A DNA stretch of 64,000 nucleotides from positions 586,813-650,812 of the forward strand of contig WGNV01000004.1 in assembly GCA_016124375.1 (NCBI GenBank), in the 5' to 3' direction. Below the pieces are notes generated by a model that saw only the letters and a list, made by a program, of their open reading frames with translations, searched no databases and was not told where the DNA came from. Shown in pieces: positions 32,175-49,446 of the stretch; within the stretch, counting starts at the first letter, position 1; each line of letters opens with the position of its first letter. This stretch comes from Tepidisphaera sp. Its GTDB lineage: Bacteria; Planctomycetota; Phycisphaerae; Phycisphaerales; UBA1924. A program made the translations under genes and the position numbers.

Positions 32175-33476
32175 ATGAGCCCATTTGCCCGTCGTGTCGC
32201 CCCGTTCCTCGCTCTTCTCGGGGTGGCCGCCTGCCCGGTGCTGGCACAGGAGGGCGCCAAGACCGCAGCCCCGGCTGCGACCCAGAGCGCAGCGTCCGAG
32301 AATACCAGCGAAAACAAGTACCTGCGCGTGAGTGAGAGCGACGACGGCTCGCACCTGAAGCTGGAAATCGCCGTGCGCACGCTGACCAAGCCCGGCGCGC
32401 CCGACGTGCAGCTCGTCGGCGTCACGCACATCGGCGACAAGGCCTACTACGACTCCCTGCAGAAGTTCCTGGACGAACAGTCCCTCGTGCTCTTTGAGGG
32501 CGTGAAGCCTTCGGGCGCCGGCGCGAGCTCCGCCGGAGACGATGAGGCCAAGGCCAAGGTGACGCGGCAGCGCCAGCGATTGCTCGCGGTGCTGGTGTCG
32601 CGATATCGCAACGAAAACCACGAACTGCCCACCATGTGGGGCGAAATACTCGCCCCGCTGCATGGCAGCCTGGCGCGGCTGGGGCAGGCGGCCACCAGCG
32701 ATGGCTGGGGCAACCCGCAGGAGCTCAAAGTCGAAGGCGACAAGTTCGACATCGTGAGCACCGGCGCCGATGGCGAGGAAGGCGGCGAGGGGGCCAACGC
32801 CGACATCGCGTTCTCGTCGCAGAAGCCGCTGACGCAGGACGAGCTGGCCGGCGCGGGCGAAGGCATCCAGACCAAGCTCGCCCACGCGCTCGGGCTCAAG
32901 TTTCAGCTTGAAGCCATCGACTACAGCCACGCCAACTGGCGCAACAGCGACATGTCGATCGACGAAGTGCAGAAGAAGCTCGAAGAAAGCGGCGCCTCGG
33001 GCGACGCGCTCTTCAAGATGCTCGACGGGTCGTCGTTCGCGTCCAAGCTCGTGGCGTTTGCGCTCGGGTTTGTCGAGAAGAACGCCGAGCTCTCGATGAT
33101 GGTGAAGGTGATGATGATCGAGGTGCTGAGCCAGGCCGACGATCTGGCCGCCCTGGCGGGCAAGCAGGCCAAGGGCATGGACGTGATGATGAAAGTCATC
33201 GTGCAGGACCGCAACCAGGAGGTGCTCAAGGACCTGGCGGCCGCCAGCAAAGAGCAGCCTACCCCCAAGTCCATCGCGCTCTTCTACGGCGCCGGCCACC
33301 TGCCCGACCTTGAGCAGCACCTGGCCGACCAGGGGTACACGTTTGCATCGACCAAGTGGTTCACGGCCATCGACGCCGACCTCAACAGCGTGCCGGGGAT
33401 GAAGGCCCAGGCCAAGCAGATTCGGCAGATGATCCAGAAGCAGATCGAGATGCAGAAGAAGGCGGCGAGCAAGTAA
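32175..33476 (+). CDS. Exported TraB/GumN-type protein with a GspG-like insert
   Basis: 433 residues with a signal peptide (residues 1-25, ending PVLAQ). The TraB/GumN/Tiki fold is split. The first half, residues about 72-115, has LVGVTHIGD and LVLFEGV. The second half, about 229-395, has QDRNQEVL and FYGAGHLPDLEQHL. The H, E, RN and GxGH positions match the putative metallopeptidase-like active site of the family. Between them, residues about 130-215 look like a type II secretion pseudopilin C-terminal domain: SDGWGNPQEL, then DIVSTGADGEEGGEGANADI. I know of no such fusion. Probably periplasmic; the substrate is unknown. Confidence 0.75.
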   Translation: MSPFARRVAPFLALLGVAACPVLAQEGAKTAAPAATQSAASENTSENKYLRVSESDDGSHLKLEIAVRTLTKPGAPDVQLVGVTHIGDKAYYDSLQKFLDEQSLVLFEGVKPSGAGASSAGDDEAKAKVTRQRQRLLAVLVSRYRNENHELPTMWGEILAPLHGSLARLGQAATSDGWGNPQELKVEGDKFDIVSTGADGEEGGEGANADIAFSSQKPLTQDELAGAGEGIQTKLAHALGLKFQLEAIDYSHANWRNSDMSIDEVQKKLEESGASGDALFKMLDGSSFASKLVAFALGFVEKNAELSMMVKVMMIEVLSQADDLAALAGKQAKGMDVMMKVIVQDRNQEVLKDLAAASKEQPTPKSIALFYGAGHLPDLEQHLADQGYTFASTKWFTAIDADLNSVPGMKAQAKQIRQMIQKQIEMQKKAASK

Positions 33477-33515
33477 AGCCGCGAACGCTACATCCGGGCG
33501 CATACCGTCCCGCCC

Positions 33516-35408
33516 GTGCTGCTCACTGCCCAATCCATCTCCAAAATCCGCGGCGTTCGCACGCTCTTCCAGGGCGTGTCCTTCAGCGTCAACGAGGGCG
33601 ATCGCGTCGGACTCATCGGCCCCAACGGCGCGGGCAAGAGCACGCTGCTCAAACTTCTCGCCAAGGTCGGGGGTGAGGCGGGGGACAACGCGCCGGATGC
33701 GGGCACCGTCACGTGGGCCAAGGGCCTGCGGGCCGTGTACGTGCCCCAGCAGGATGATTTTGACGACGACGGCGGCGAATCGCCGGTGGCCCGCGAGGTG
33801 GTGGTTCGAGCCGCCGAGCGTGGCGGGCACGCCGCTGGCGTGCACGATCGGCACGAGGCCGAGATTCTCGCCGAGATGATTCTCTCGCGGATCGGGTTCG
33901 ATGAGATGCACGCGAGCGCGTCGCCCCTGTCGCTGTCGGGCGGCTGGCGCAAACGCCTGTCGGTCGCGCGGGCCCTCGCGTCCTGCGGCGGCGAGCCCGA
34001 TGTGCTGCTGCTGGACGAACCGACGAACCACCTTGATCTTGAAGGCATCCAGTGGCTCGAAGAGCTGCTGCTCAAGCCCCAGGCGGGCGGGCGTCGGTTC
34101 GCGTCGGTGTTCGTCACGCACGATCGGGCGTTCTTGGAGAACGTCGCAACGCGCGTGGTGGAGCTGAGCCCCGCGTACCCGATGGGCACGCTGAGCGCCG
34201 AGGGAAACTACACCGAGTTCCTGCGTCGCAAGAGCGAGTTTCTCTCGGGGCAGGCCAAAGCCGAGCAGGCGCTCTCGAACCAGGTTCGCAAAGATCTGGA
34301 TTGGCTGAGCCGCAAGCCCGAGGCGAGGCGTACCAAGAGCAAAAGCAAGATCTTCGCGAGTTACGATCGGCAGGAGATGCTGTCGGAACTGAAGACGCGC
34401 AACGCCGCGGCCGGGGCGGAGGGGGCCAAGGTCGATTTCTCCGCGACCGGGCGCAAGACCAACAAGTTGCTCGTGTCGCTGGCAATTTCAAAGTCGCTGG
34501 GCGGGCGGGCGCTGTTCAAGGACGTCGATGTCGAGCTTGGCCCCGGCGCGTGCCTGGGTCTGCTGGGGCCCAACGGCAGCGGCAAGACGACGCTGATTCG
34601 CGTGCTGACGGGCGAACTGGCGCCGGACGCCGGGTCGATCAAGCGGTGCGAACCGCCCCCCCGGGTGGTGACGTTCAGCCAGCATCGCGAGGACTTCGAC
34701 CCCGCGACGCTGCTGCGCGAGGCGCTGTGCCCGGTGAGCGACCAGGTGAGGTTTCAAGGTCAGTCCATGCACATCACCTCGTGGTCGCGCCGGTTTTTGT
34801 TTCGCGATGAGCAACTGGCCCAGCCCGTGGGGTCGCTCAGTGGCGGCGAACTGGCCCGGGTGCACATTGCCAGGTTGATGTTGGAGCCCGCCGACGTGCT
34901 GGTGCTCGACGAACCGACGAATGACCTGGACATCCCGACGCTGCAGATGTTCGAAGAGGCGCTGGAGGATTTTCCCGGGGCGCTGGTGCTGGTGACGCAC
35001 GATCGGGCGATGCTGTCGCGACTCGCTACTGAGGTGTTGTTGCTGGACGGCAAGGGCGGGGCGAAGGTGTTTGCGCACTTGGATCAGGCGTTGGCGGCGC
35101 AGCGCGCGGCGGAAGCAGCCGCGAGTGAGCCCGCGAGCGCGCCTGTGCGGCCCGCAGCGCCCCCACCGCCGCCGGCGCCTCAGAAGAAGAAACTGACGTA
35201 CAACGAGCAGCGCGAGTTTGACTCGATCGAGAAGCGGATTCACGAGGCGGAGGCCGCGGCCACCAAGGCCGAGCAGCGCGTGAACGCGGCTTCGGGCGGA
35301 TCGGATCATCGGGAGATGGCCGAGGCCTGCCGCGAGCTGGAAGAGGCGCAGGCACTGGTGACGGGGCTGTACGAGCGCTGGGCGGAGTTGGAAGCGAAGT
35401 CGAAGTAG
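33516..35408 (+). CDS. uup: ABC-F ATPase, Uup-like
   Basis: 630 residues from the GTG at 33516. There are two ATPase domains without membrane segments: Walker [14 protein letters not shown] and [13 protein letters not shown]; signatures [11 protein letters not shown] and [10 protein letters not shown]; Walker [15 protein letters not shown] and [13 protein letters not shown]. The linker is charged (RTKSKSKIF). The C-terminal 75 residues form a coiled coil ([20 protein letters not shown]), as in the Uup DNA/ribosome-binding domain. ABC-F proteins act on ribosomes; Uup also affects transposon excision and late ribosome assembly. Confidence 0.9.
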   Translation: MLLTAQSISKIRGVRTLFQGVSFSVNEGDRVGLIGPNGAGKSTLLKLLAKVGGEAGDNAPDAGTVTWAKGLRAVYVPQQDDFDDDGGESPVAREVVVRAAERGGHAAGVHDRHEAEILAEMILSRIGFDEMHASASPLSLSGGWRKRLSVARALASCGGEPDVLLLDEPTNHLDLEGIQWLEELLLKPQAGGRRFASVFVTHDRAFLENVATRVVELSPAYPMGTLSAEGNYTEFLRRKSEFLSGQAKAEQALSNQVRKDLDWLSRKPEARRTKSKSKIFASYDRQEMLSELKTRNAAAGAEGAKVDFSATGRKTNKLLVSLAISKSLGGRALFKDVDVELGPGACLGLLGPNGSGKTTLIRVLTGELAPDAGSIKRCEPPPRVVTFSQHREDFDPATLLREALCPVSDQVRFQGQSMHITSWSRRFLFRDEQLAQPVGSLSGGELARVHIARLMLEPADVLVLDEPTNDLDIPTLQMFEEALEDFPGALVLVTHDRAMLSRLATEVLLLDGKGGAKVFAHLDQALAAQRAAEAAASEPASAPVRPAAPPPPPAPQKKKLTYNEQREFDSIEKRIHEAEAAATKAEQRVNAASGGSDHREMAEACRELEEAQALVTGLYERWAELEAKSK

Positions 35409-35452
35409 TCGCGGCGCGGGCGCGATCTCGACGTGCGACCTCGACGAACGAC

Positions 35453-35479
35453 CCGGACATTCGCTTCGCTCATGTCCGG
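35453..35479. repeat. Hairpin repeat family E, copy 2
   Basis: 8-bp stem CCGGACAT / ATGTCCGG with an 11-nt loop, flanked by GAC and CGTCA exactly as in copy 1 at 16331. It follows the uup stop by 45 nt. Confidence 0.6.
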
Positions 35480-35575
35480 CGTCAGTCGTTGTCAAAATCG
35501 ATGCTGGCTCGCGGGAGAGACCGGAGGCTCTCGGCGCTCGAATCCGTCGCTCGCGACGGGTCGAAACCAATCGGA

Positions 35576-35959
35576 ATGCGGGAGCTTCCCACCAAGCCAT
35601 GCGTCGTGTGCGGGCGCGACATCACCTGGCGCAAGAAGTGGGAGCGCAGTTGGGAGCAGGTGAAGTACTGCTCGGACAAGTGCCGTCGGGCGGGCCTGGG
35701 CGAGTTGGACCTGGCTTTGGAGGCGGCGATCCTGTCGCTGCTGGAAGGGCGGAAGGGCGGGGCGACGATCTGTCCGTCAGAGGCGGCGCGAGCGGTGCGG
35801 GGTGAGGGGTGGGAATCCCTGATGGAGCCGGCGCGAATGGCCGCCCGCAGGCTGGTGGCGGCGGGGCGCGTGGTCATCACGCAGGGCGGGCACGTGGTCG
35901 ATCCCTCGACGGCGAAGGGCCCGATCCGGGTGCGACTTGCCGGGCCCAAGACCAAGTGA
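35576..35959 (+). CDS. DUF2256-DUF3253 two-domain protein
   Basis: 127 residues from the ATG at 35576; an in-frame ATG at 35489 is less likely. The N-terminal zinc motif [20 protein letters not shown] then [10 protein letters not shown] is DUF2256. The C-terminal [13 protein letters not shown]...[10 protein letters not shown] with a winged-helix look ([21 protein letters not shown]) is DUF3253. The fusion of these two domains is known from many bacteria. The role is unknown, with possible nucleic-acid contact. Confidence 0.85.
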   Translation: MRELPTKPCVVCGRDITWRKKWERSWEQVKYCSDKCRRAGLGELDLALEAAILSLLEGRKGGATICPSEAARAVRGEGWESLMEPARMAARRLVAAGRVVITQGGHVVDPSTAKGPIRVRLAGPKTK

Positions 35960-36104
35960 CAGGTTGTGCGCGGGGTGGCGAATGTGTGGATAAGTGTCCA
36001 CGTCGCGCGCAAATTTCTATTTTTCAATAACTTAGATAAAAATATCCGTTTTCATCCGCGGATGAGGCTTGACAGCGTCTCCGGAGTCATTAGGCTATCT
36101 GACG

Positions 36105-36325
36105 TTGTCGGTGTCCGGCAGACACGGGTTGTCCGGGTCGGGCCGGGTGAAAAGGGAAGTGTGGTGAAAATCCACCGCGGACGCGCCGCCGTAACGGGTG
36201 CTGAAGCGGGTTCTTGGGCCGGTTTGTTCCGGCCCAGCCACTGATGCGAAACTCCGGGAGACCGGGGCGAGCAATCGGGAAGGCTGAACCCGTGGAGCCC
36301 GAAGCCGGAAGACCTGCCGATGACG
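36105..36325 (+). promoter_or_regulatory. Cobalamin (B12) riboswitch
   Basis: The B12 box AGCCGGAAGACCTGCC is at 36303-36318. The other conserved blocks are in the right order: GGTGAAAAGGGAAG near 36147, GGTGAAAATCCACCGC near 36162, GACGCGCCGCCGTAAC at about 36180-36195 and GCCACTGATGCGAA near 36237. P1 can be closed by GGCAG (36117-36121) with CTGCC (36314-36318). The first gene on the same strand is the sorted surface protein at 36585, 260 nt further on. High B12 normally turns such genes off. Confidence 0.92.
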
Positions 36326-36584
36326 GTGTGCTGGTGGGCCCTCGCGGGCCTTGCCGGTGGCCGTCGGCGTTGCTTTACCCATGTTTGGGTGAGGTGGCGT
36401 GGCGGCTGCTCGGGAAGGCAAAGGGTACTGGCGGTAGAGCGGCTGGTTGATCCCTGTTGGCCGCTTTCCCTCCGTATCTCCGCGTGCATTGGCCCGAGGC
36501 CGGATTTTTCCGGTCAGCGTTTTGGCCAGGGGTTGTTCCGCGCGAATCGGAACAGTCGCCGCGATTGCGGAGAGAGTGTGTGGA
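36326..36584 (+). other. Long leader between the B12 riboswitch and the first gene
   Basis: 259 nt with several possible hairpins: GGCCC/GGGCC at about 36338-36350, GCCGG...TCGGC near 36353-36368 and ACCCA/TGGGT near 36377-36391. I see no obvious terminator with T-tract and no anti-SD pairing, so the expression platform is not identified. No ORF here looks real. Confidence 0.5.
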
Positions 36585-37382
36585 ATGTCCGTTCGTTCAT
36601 GCGTGGCCCTGGCGTCGTTGACGCTGGCCTTCCCCGCCCTGGCGGGTCAGTTTGCCGGGAGTGTGGTGTCGTACGTGCCGGGCTCGAATGCGAGTTCGGG
36701 ATATCAAAATCCGCAGACGGCGTTGGGTTCGCCGACTCGCTTCACGGGCGTCGGCGTGTTTCCCTCGGCGGTCACGCCCTTCAACCCGGCGTTTCTCAAC
36801 AGCGAGATCGTGAGCATCGGCTCGGGCGGCTCGCTGACGCTGCAGTTCGCGGCACCCGTCGTCAATGACCCGGCCAACCCGTTCGGGCAGGATCTGCTGG
36901 TGTTTGGCGGGCAGTTTTACATCGATGATGACTATCCCAACGGCCTGGCGGGGCCGCTGTTCGGGGCTTCGAGCAACAGCCGGGTGGAAGTGAGCGCGGA
37001 CGGGCAGAACTGGTTCACCGTGCCCAACGCGCAGGCGACGGGCGTGTACCCGACGCTGGGCTACCTCGACCTGACGGACCCCAGCAGCCCGACGCCGGGC
37101 AGCGTTTTGAGCGACTTCTTCAAGCCGGTGGATCCGGCGTTCAGCCCGGCGGGCAAGACCTTTGCGCAGATCATCGCGGGGTACAACCGCTCGGGGGGCG
37201 GGACGGGCATTGACATCGGAGCCGCGGGCCTCTCCCAGGCTTCGTACATCCGTATTTCGAACCTTGGCGCCAGCGCCTTCAACATCGACGCGGTCTCGGC
37301 GGTGACGCCGGTGCCGGCGCCGGGGGGCGTGGCGCTGCTGTGCGGGCTCGCGGCTGTGCCGCGCCGCCGCCGGCGCATCTGA
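36585..37382 (+). CDS. Exported surface protein with PEP-CTERM-like sorting tail, under B12 riboswitch
   Basis: 265 residues from the ATG at 36585 (GGAGAG about 9 nt upstream). The signal peptide is MSVRSCVALASLTLAFPALAG. The body is beta-rich, with LNSEIVSIGSGGSLTLQFAAP and SRVEVSADGQNWFTVPNAQA, resembling a jelly-roll or carbohydrate-binding-type domain. It ends in a sorting signal: VPAPGGVALLCGLAAVP followed by six residues RRRRRI, a planctomycete variant of the PEP-CTERM tripartite tail. The ligand is unknown. Being first after a cobalamin riboswitch suggests a role in corrinoid capture (inference). Confidence 0.75.
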   Translation: MSVRSCVALASLTLAFPALAGQFAGSVVSYVPGSNASSGYQNPQTALGSPTRFTGVGVFPSAVTPFNPAFLNSEIVSIGSGGSLTLQFAAPVVNDPANPFGQDLLVFGGQFYIDDDYPNGLAGPLFGASSNSRVEVSADGQNWFTVPNAQATGVYPTLGYLDLTDPSSPTPGSVLSDFFKPVDPAFSPAGKTFAQIIAGYNRSGGGTGIDIGAAGLSQASYIRISNLGASAFNIDAVSAVTPVPAPGGVALLCGLAAVPRRRRRI

Positions 37383-37441
37383 TCGACCGAGAGAGAGCAC
37401 GCGTGCACCGCTGACAGGCGCTGCTCGCGGTTGTGAGTGAC

Positions 37442-39169
37442 ATGAAGACGATCCATCCCGGGTTCGCGGCAAGAGGAGAAGCCGCGCGTCTGTACTGGAA
37501 ACGCCTTGGTGCGCTCACAGTGGTGGTCGCGGCGTCCGCGCCCGCGCTCGCGCAGGTTCCCTTCAGCTGCCCCGGCCCGAGCCTTGATGAGTGGCTCACG
37601 CTGGGGGGGACTCCGATGCGTGTGGCGGTGCGCGGCGCCGCGCCCCCAAGGCTTGATACCCCGATGTGGAGCGTCGACAAGGACGACGACGGGTACGGCA
37701 TCACGTTCATCTGGCAGGCGCCGCTCGCGATCACCTCGCCCGATCGCGAGGGGCTCATCCTGACGCTGGGACGCATCACTCGCCCCAACTACCCGCCCGG
37801 CCAGACCTTCGCGATCGCCTTCCGACGCGATGACGGCGAGGTGAATTGGGAAACCCCGGTGCCGACGCCCGCCTCGGGCTCATACTCGGGCATCACGGTC
37901 GATCCGCGGCACAACACCGCCATCGTGTGCACGTCCAGGTGGGTCCGCGCCCTGCGACTGTCCGACGGCGAGCAGATCTGGCAGGTCCAGCTCAACAACA
38001 TCATCGTCAACGGCATGCCCGTGATCACGACGGACCTGGGCAACGCCAATCGCCTGTTCATCACCGACACCGAGTACATCAACTACTCGGACTCGAGGCT
38101 GTACTGCATCAACGTCGATGCGTATGACGCCGTGGCCAACCCCTACCAGCCGGGCGCGATCGTGTGGTCGACGCCGATCGGCTATGCCTCGGGCAGCACG
38201 CCGGGGTATCTGCCCGCCTGCCAGGGGGGCGTCGGGCTTGTCTATGTGGCGACCGCTCCGCCCGCCATGAATGGTGTCGGGCCGGGCAGCGTGCTGGCGT
38301 TCAGCGCCGGCAGCAACGCGCCGGCGCTGGCCTGGCAGACGACCAACGTGCAGGCTACGGGCTTTTATGGCGGGGTCGCCATCGCGCCGCCCGCGGCCCC
38401 GGGTGCACACCCAAGGGCGTACGCCGCGTCGTACAACTTTAGCGGCGATCTCCTCTCGTCGAATCTTTTGAGCCTCGACGGGGTGACGGGCGAAGTCGTC
38501 TGGTCGACGCCCTCCAACCGCTCGAGCTCGACGCCGATCCCGCTGCCCGACCGGCGCGTGCTGCTTTCGGCGGGCGTGCAGGGATATGGCTCGGCTCACA
38601 GCGTCGAACTGTTTCAGGAGACCACCAACGAATCTCACAGCGTGGCGACACTGGTGTGGGACACGGCGCTGAGCACCTGGAATGACCTGAACGAAAACGA
38701 AGTGATCGAACCGGGCGAGTACTTTGCGATCGGAAACTGGACGGAGCAGCCGGTGCTGCTGACGGCCAACGGGCGGAACCTGCTGGCGGTGGGCGTGCCG
38801 CCCGACGCGGGCGATTTTGCCAGCCCCAGCAACGGGCTGTATCTGCTGGACATCGATCGCAACCCGACCGAGCCTGAGTTTTATGTCGCGTGCAGCTCGG
38901 CGACGGCGGCGGGCGGGAGTGCCGCCGTCACGGGCGTGAGCCTGGCGAGCGTGGGCTCGGACGGACTGACGCTGTTCGGGATCACGCCCAAGCGCCTGGA
39001 CGTGAACCAGGACAAGTCTCGCGGCATCGATGATCTGTACGCGTGGGAGTCGGGTTCGGGCAATCGCGATGTGGATCATGACGGCGTTGTGAGTCAGAAT
39101 GACCGGGCACAACTGATCCGGTTTGTTCGCCCCACCTGGCCGGCCCTGCGGCAGGGGGTGCTGCCATGA
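37442..39169 (+). CDS. Exported PQQ-like beta-propeller protein with dockerin-type tail
   Basis: 575 residues from the ATG at 37442; a GTG 9 nt upstream is possible. After a signal peptide ([17 protein letters not shown]), repeated blades of the PQQ/outer-membrane BamB type are visible: [50 protein letters not shown]. Near the C-terminus two calcium-loop motifs occur ([14 protein letters not shown] and [12 protein letters not shown]), as in dockerin type I repeats. The stop overlaps the next start (ATGA). In Bacteroides a surface beta-propeller (BtuG) captures B12; a similar job is possible here but unproved. Confidence 0.75.
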   Translation: MKTIHPGFAARGEAARLYWKRLGALTVVVAASAPALAQVPFSCPGPSLDEWLTLGGTPMRVAVRGAAPPRLDTPMWSVDKDDDGYGITFIWQAPLAITSPDREGLILTLGRITRPNYPPGQTFAIAFRRDDGEVNWETPVPTPASGSYSGITVDPRHNTAIVCTSRWVRALRLSDGEQIWQVQLNNIIVNGMPVITTDLGNANRLFITDTEYINYSDSRLYCINVDAYDAVANPYQPGAIVWSTPIGYASGSTPGYLPACQGGVGLVYVATAPPAMNGVGPGSVLAFSAGSNAPALAWQTTNVQATGFYGGVAIAPPAAPGAHPRAYAASYNFSGDLLSSNLLSLDGVTGEVVWSTPSNRSSSTPIPLPDRRVLLSAGVQGYGSAHSVELFQETTNESHSVATLVWDTALSTWNDLNENEVIEPGEYFAIGNWTEQPVLLTANGRNLLAVGVPPDAGDFASPSNGLYLLDIDRNPTEPEFYVACSSATAAGGSAAVTGVSLASVGSDGLTLFGITPKRLDVNQDKSRGIDDLYAWESGSGNRDVDHDGVVSQNDRAQLIRFVRPTWPALRQGVLP

Positions 39170-39978
39170 GAAGGCGCGGCTTCACGCTGATCGAGCTGCT
39201 GGTGTGCATCGCGATCATCGCGGTCTTGGTCGGGCTGCTGGCGACGGCGCTGAAGCAGTCCCGGGCCGCGGCTCGCGGGGCCTTCTGCCTCTCGAACCAG
39301 CACCAGCTCATCATCGGCTGGACGGCGTACGCCAACGACTACCAGGATCGCGCGATGCCGCTGTCGTATTGGCTGCCGCAGGAGGTTGGGTTCAACGGCT
39401 CGATCTACTGGTGGGGCTCGATCTCGTCGGCCGCGCTGGAGGTGGATCACGATCGCGGGTTCATCTCGCCTTACCTGGGCGCGGAGCTGTCACGGAAATC
39501 GGTCTTCGAGTGCCCTTCGCAGCCATGGGGCACCTATTCCACGCAGGGCGTCGCCGACGCGCCGACGAGCACCTACGGCTACAACGGGTACTACCTGTCT
39601 CCCGCCCACACACCGGGCTGGGGCACCACCATCCGCAAGCGTCCGTGGCGAAGGCTGTACGAAATCGTGCTGCCGAGCGAACTGTTCGTCTTCGGAGATT
39701 CGATGCTCGGCACGAGCACGCCCCGCAACACGGCGCTGCTCGATCCGCCGCTGCTCTGGAGCGGAGGGTACTGGGACATCAACTACTACCCGACCACCTC
39801 GTTCCGGCACTCCAAGAGCCGGAACGGGCTGGGGGAGGCGATTCTGGCCCGGGCTGACGGCAGCGTGAAGGGCGAGGGGGCGCAACTGGAGTGGCTGACG
39901 CAGCCGGACCAGGGCGTGGGCTCGGTGGGCACCACCAACGACCCGCACTATGTGCCCGACGCGGCGGATTGGCGATAG
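39166..39978 (+). CDS. Pseudopilin-like (GFxxxE) surface protein of the DUF1559 type
   Basis: 270 residues. The N-terminus [21 protein letters not shown] is a prepilin cleavage site (after Gly5, with Glu at mature position 5) and membrane helix. The C-terminal [27 protein letters not shown] fits the H-x-DG tail common in planctomycete pseudopilin-like proteins. It is probably processed by prepilin peptidase and displayed on or near the type II/IV pilus machinery. It overlaps the propeller gene by 4 nt, so the two are translationally coupled. Confidence 0.82.
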   Translation: MRRRGFTLIELLVCIAIIAVLVGLLATALKQSRAAARGAFCLSNQHQLIIGWTAYANDYQDRAMPLSYWLPQEVGFNGSIYWWGSISSAALEVDHDRGFISPYLGAELSRKSVFECPSQPWGTYSTQGVADAPTSTYGYNGYYLSPAHTPGWGTTIRKRPWRRLYEIVLPSELFVFGDSMLGTSTPRNTALLDPPLLWSGGYWDINYYPTTSFRHSKSRNGLGEAILARADGSVKGEGAQLEWLTQPDQGVGSVGTTNDPHYVPDAADWR

Positions 39979-40066
39979 ACTTCTGATGAAAGACGGCGGC
40001 GGCTGACGCCCGGGAGGGCCGGGCAGCAGGGGCGGCCGCCGTGTGACGCAGGCGAGGATCGCGCCG

Positions 40067-40303
40067 ATGGGAGTCGACCGCTGCATCTGCCGAGACGTGT
40101 CGTTCGCCCGCATCCAGCGGGTGGCGCAGGAGATCGGCCCCGAGCTCTCGAAGCTTCGTGAGGCGACCGGCTGCGGCAGCGGCTGCGGGATGTGCGTGCC
40201 CTACATCAAGCGGATGCTCATTACCGGCAAGACCAATGTGCCGGTGATGACGCACCGGGAGATCGAGGCGCTGGTGAAGGATGAGCACGCGGCCGCGGGC
40301 TGA
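40067..40303 (+). CDS. BFD-like [2Fe-2S] protein
   Basis: 78 residues from the ATG at 40067 (GAGG about 9 nt upstream). The four cysteines of the BFD-type iron-sulphur fold are seen: CIC near the N-terminus (DRCICRDVSF) and GCGSGCGMCVPYI. Bacterioferritin-associated ferredoxins and similar domains transfer electrons. It is last in the group after the B12 riboswitch, 88 nt beyond the pseudopilin gene. A role as a reductase partner, for example in corrinoid reduction, is only a guess. Confidence 0.75.
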   Translation: MGVDRCICRDVSFARIQRVAQEIGPELSKLREATGCGSGCGMCVPYIKRMLITGKTNVPVMTHREIEALVKDEHAAAG

Positions 40304-40329
40304 GGAACCGAAACTCAGGGCGAAATGAA

Positions 40330-40358
40330 AACACCCCCTCGCGAGGCGAGAGGGTGTT
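40330..40358 (-). terminator. Rho-independent terminator of rpoC
   Basis: Stem AACACCC / GGGTGTT, extended past one mismatch by CTCG / CGAG, followed on the minus strand by TTTCATTT. It lies about 28 nt beyond the rpoC stop and 27 nt beyond the stop of the convergent BFD-like gene, so it may serve both strands. Confidence 0.8.
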
Positions 40359-40385
40359 GTGTGTGAGATGAGTTGAGACCGGGCT

Positions 40386-44783
<4,398 letters not shown>

Positions 44784-44822
44784 TTTGATGCTCCAGACGG
44801 GGCCTTCCCCAATCCGTCTAAA

Positions 44823-45137
44823 TCACTTTCGTGCGTTCCGCAAAATCGTCTGCCGCTCTGCTTCCAACTGCTGCCATTTCTCAGCCAACTTCTGCTTTCG
44901 CTCGGTCAGCTCCGCTCGCTTCTTGGGGTCGAAAAACACGCCTCGAATCCAGCCCCGCCGTTCGCAGTGTTCCAACAGCTTTGGGCCAAACACGCCGGAG
45001 ATGCCGAAGAGTGCGCCGAACCAGAGTGGGGCGGTCTTGGGGCCGTACCAGCCGAGCCAGTTGAAGAGGGCGATGGTGCCCACGCCAACTGCCGCGACCA
45101 CTGCGATTCCGTACACCCAACCGAAGACACGGCGCAC
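44823..45137 (-). CDS. Small membrane protein between rpoB and rpoC
   Basis: 104 residues from a GTG at 45137 with GGAGG 6 nt upstream, 15 nt after the rpoB stop and 39 nt before rpoC. It has two hydrophobic segments (YGIAVVAAVGVGTIALFNWLGW and PLWFGALFGISGVFGPKLL). A charged coiled tail follows (KKRAELTERKQKLAEKWQQL). No family is recognised. It must be cotranscribed with the RNA polymerase genes. The good start signal and tight packing argue that it is real. Confidence 0.65.
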   Translation of the reverse strand: MRRVFGWVYGIAVVAAVGVGTIALFNWLGWYGPKTAPLWFGALFGISGVFGPKLLEHCERRGWIRGVFFDPKKRAELTERKQKLAEKWQQLEAERQTILRNARK

Positions 45138-45152
45138 TTGAACCTCCGATCA

Positions 45153-48986
<3,834 letters not shown>

Positions 48987-49446
48987 TCAGATACCTCTTA
49001 GAATCTCTGAGCCAGGCCAGAGTCTCGCGGCTCGGGCCGCCGATCAAAGTCTCGCAGTCAAGCCGCCGATCAATGTCTCGAAGCCATCTCTTGAAGCCAG
49101 CCCGCGGACCAAGCCCGCCGGCCCATCTGCCACCCACGCGACCCAGATACGACAACAGCCGCGAACGGGCAACCCCGCTCCGGCTCGTCAATATCCGAGT
49201 TCGCTTAGACCACACCGTTTTTCAAGTCGCCGCCGCTCGCCGATTCTTCGCGCCAGTTCGTTCGTACACAACGCCGCCCACCAACCAAACCCTGCCATAA
49301 ATACCGAACAAACCAAGAACTAAAAACGCCCAGAAACGCTCGCCTGCGGGTGCGCGCACTGCCTGCGCCCCAAACGGCAGTTGGAGGTTAGGCACCTGAG
49401 AGCCTGAAGTCGAGGGGTCGACGTCGGCGACACTCCGGGTGTCCTT
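48987..49446. other. 460-nt gap upstream of rpoB
   Basis: Between the nuclease gene and rpoB, with no convincing ORF. It contains a short direct repeat at 49021-49073 and probably the rpoB promoter. Small hairpins are present near 49395 and 49429 just after the nuclease stop, without T-tracts. Confidence 0.5.
49021..49073. repeat. Imperfect tandem repeat in the rpoB leader
   Basis: Two adjacent units, 49021-49047 and 49048-49073, share AGTCTCGC at the start and GCCGCCGATCAA at the end. A third truncated start (TGTCTCGAAGCC) follows. They lie 35-87 nt upstream of the rpoB start, in its presumed leader. Confidence 0.6.
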
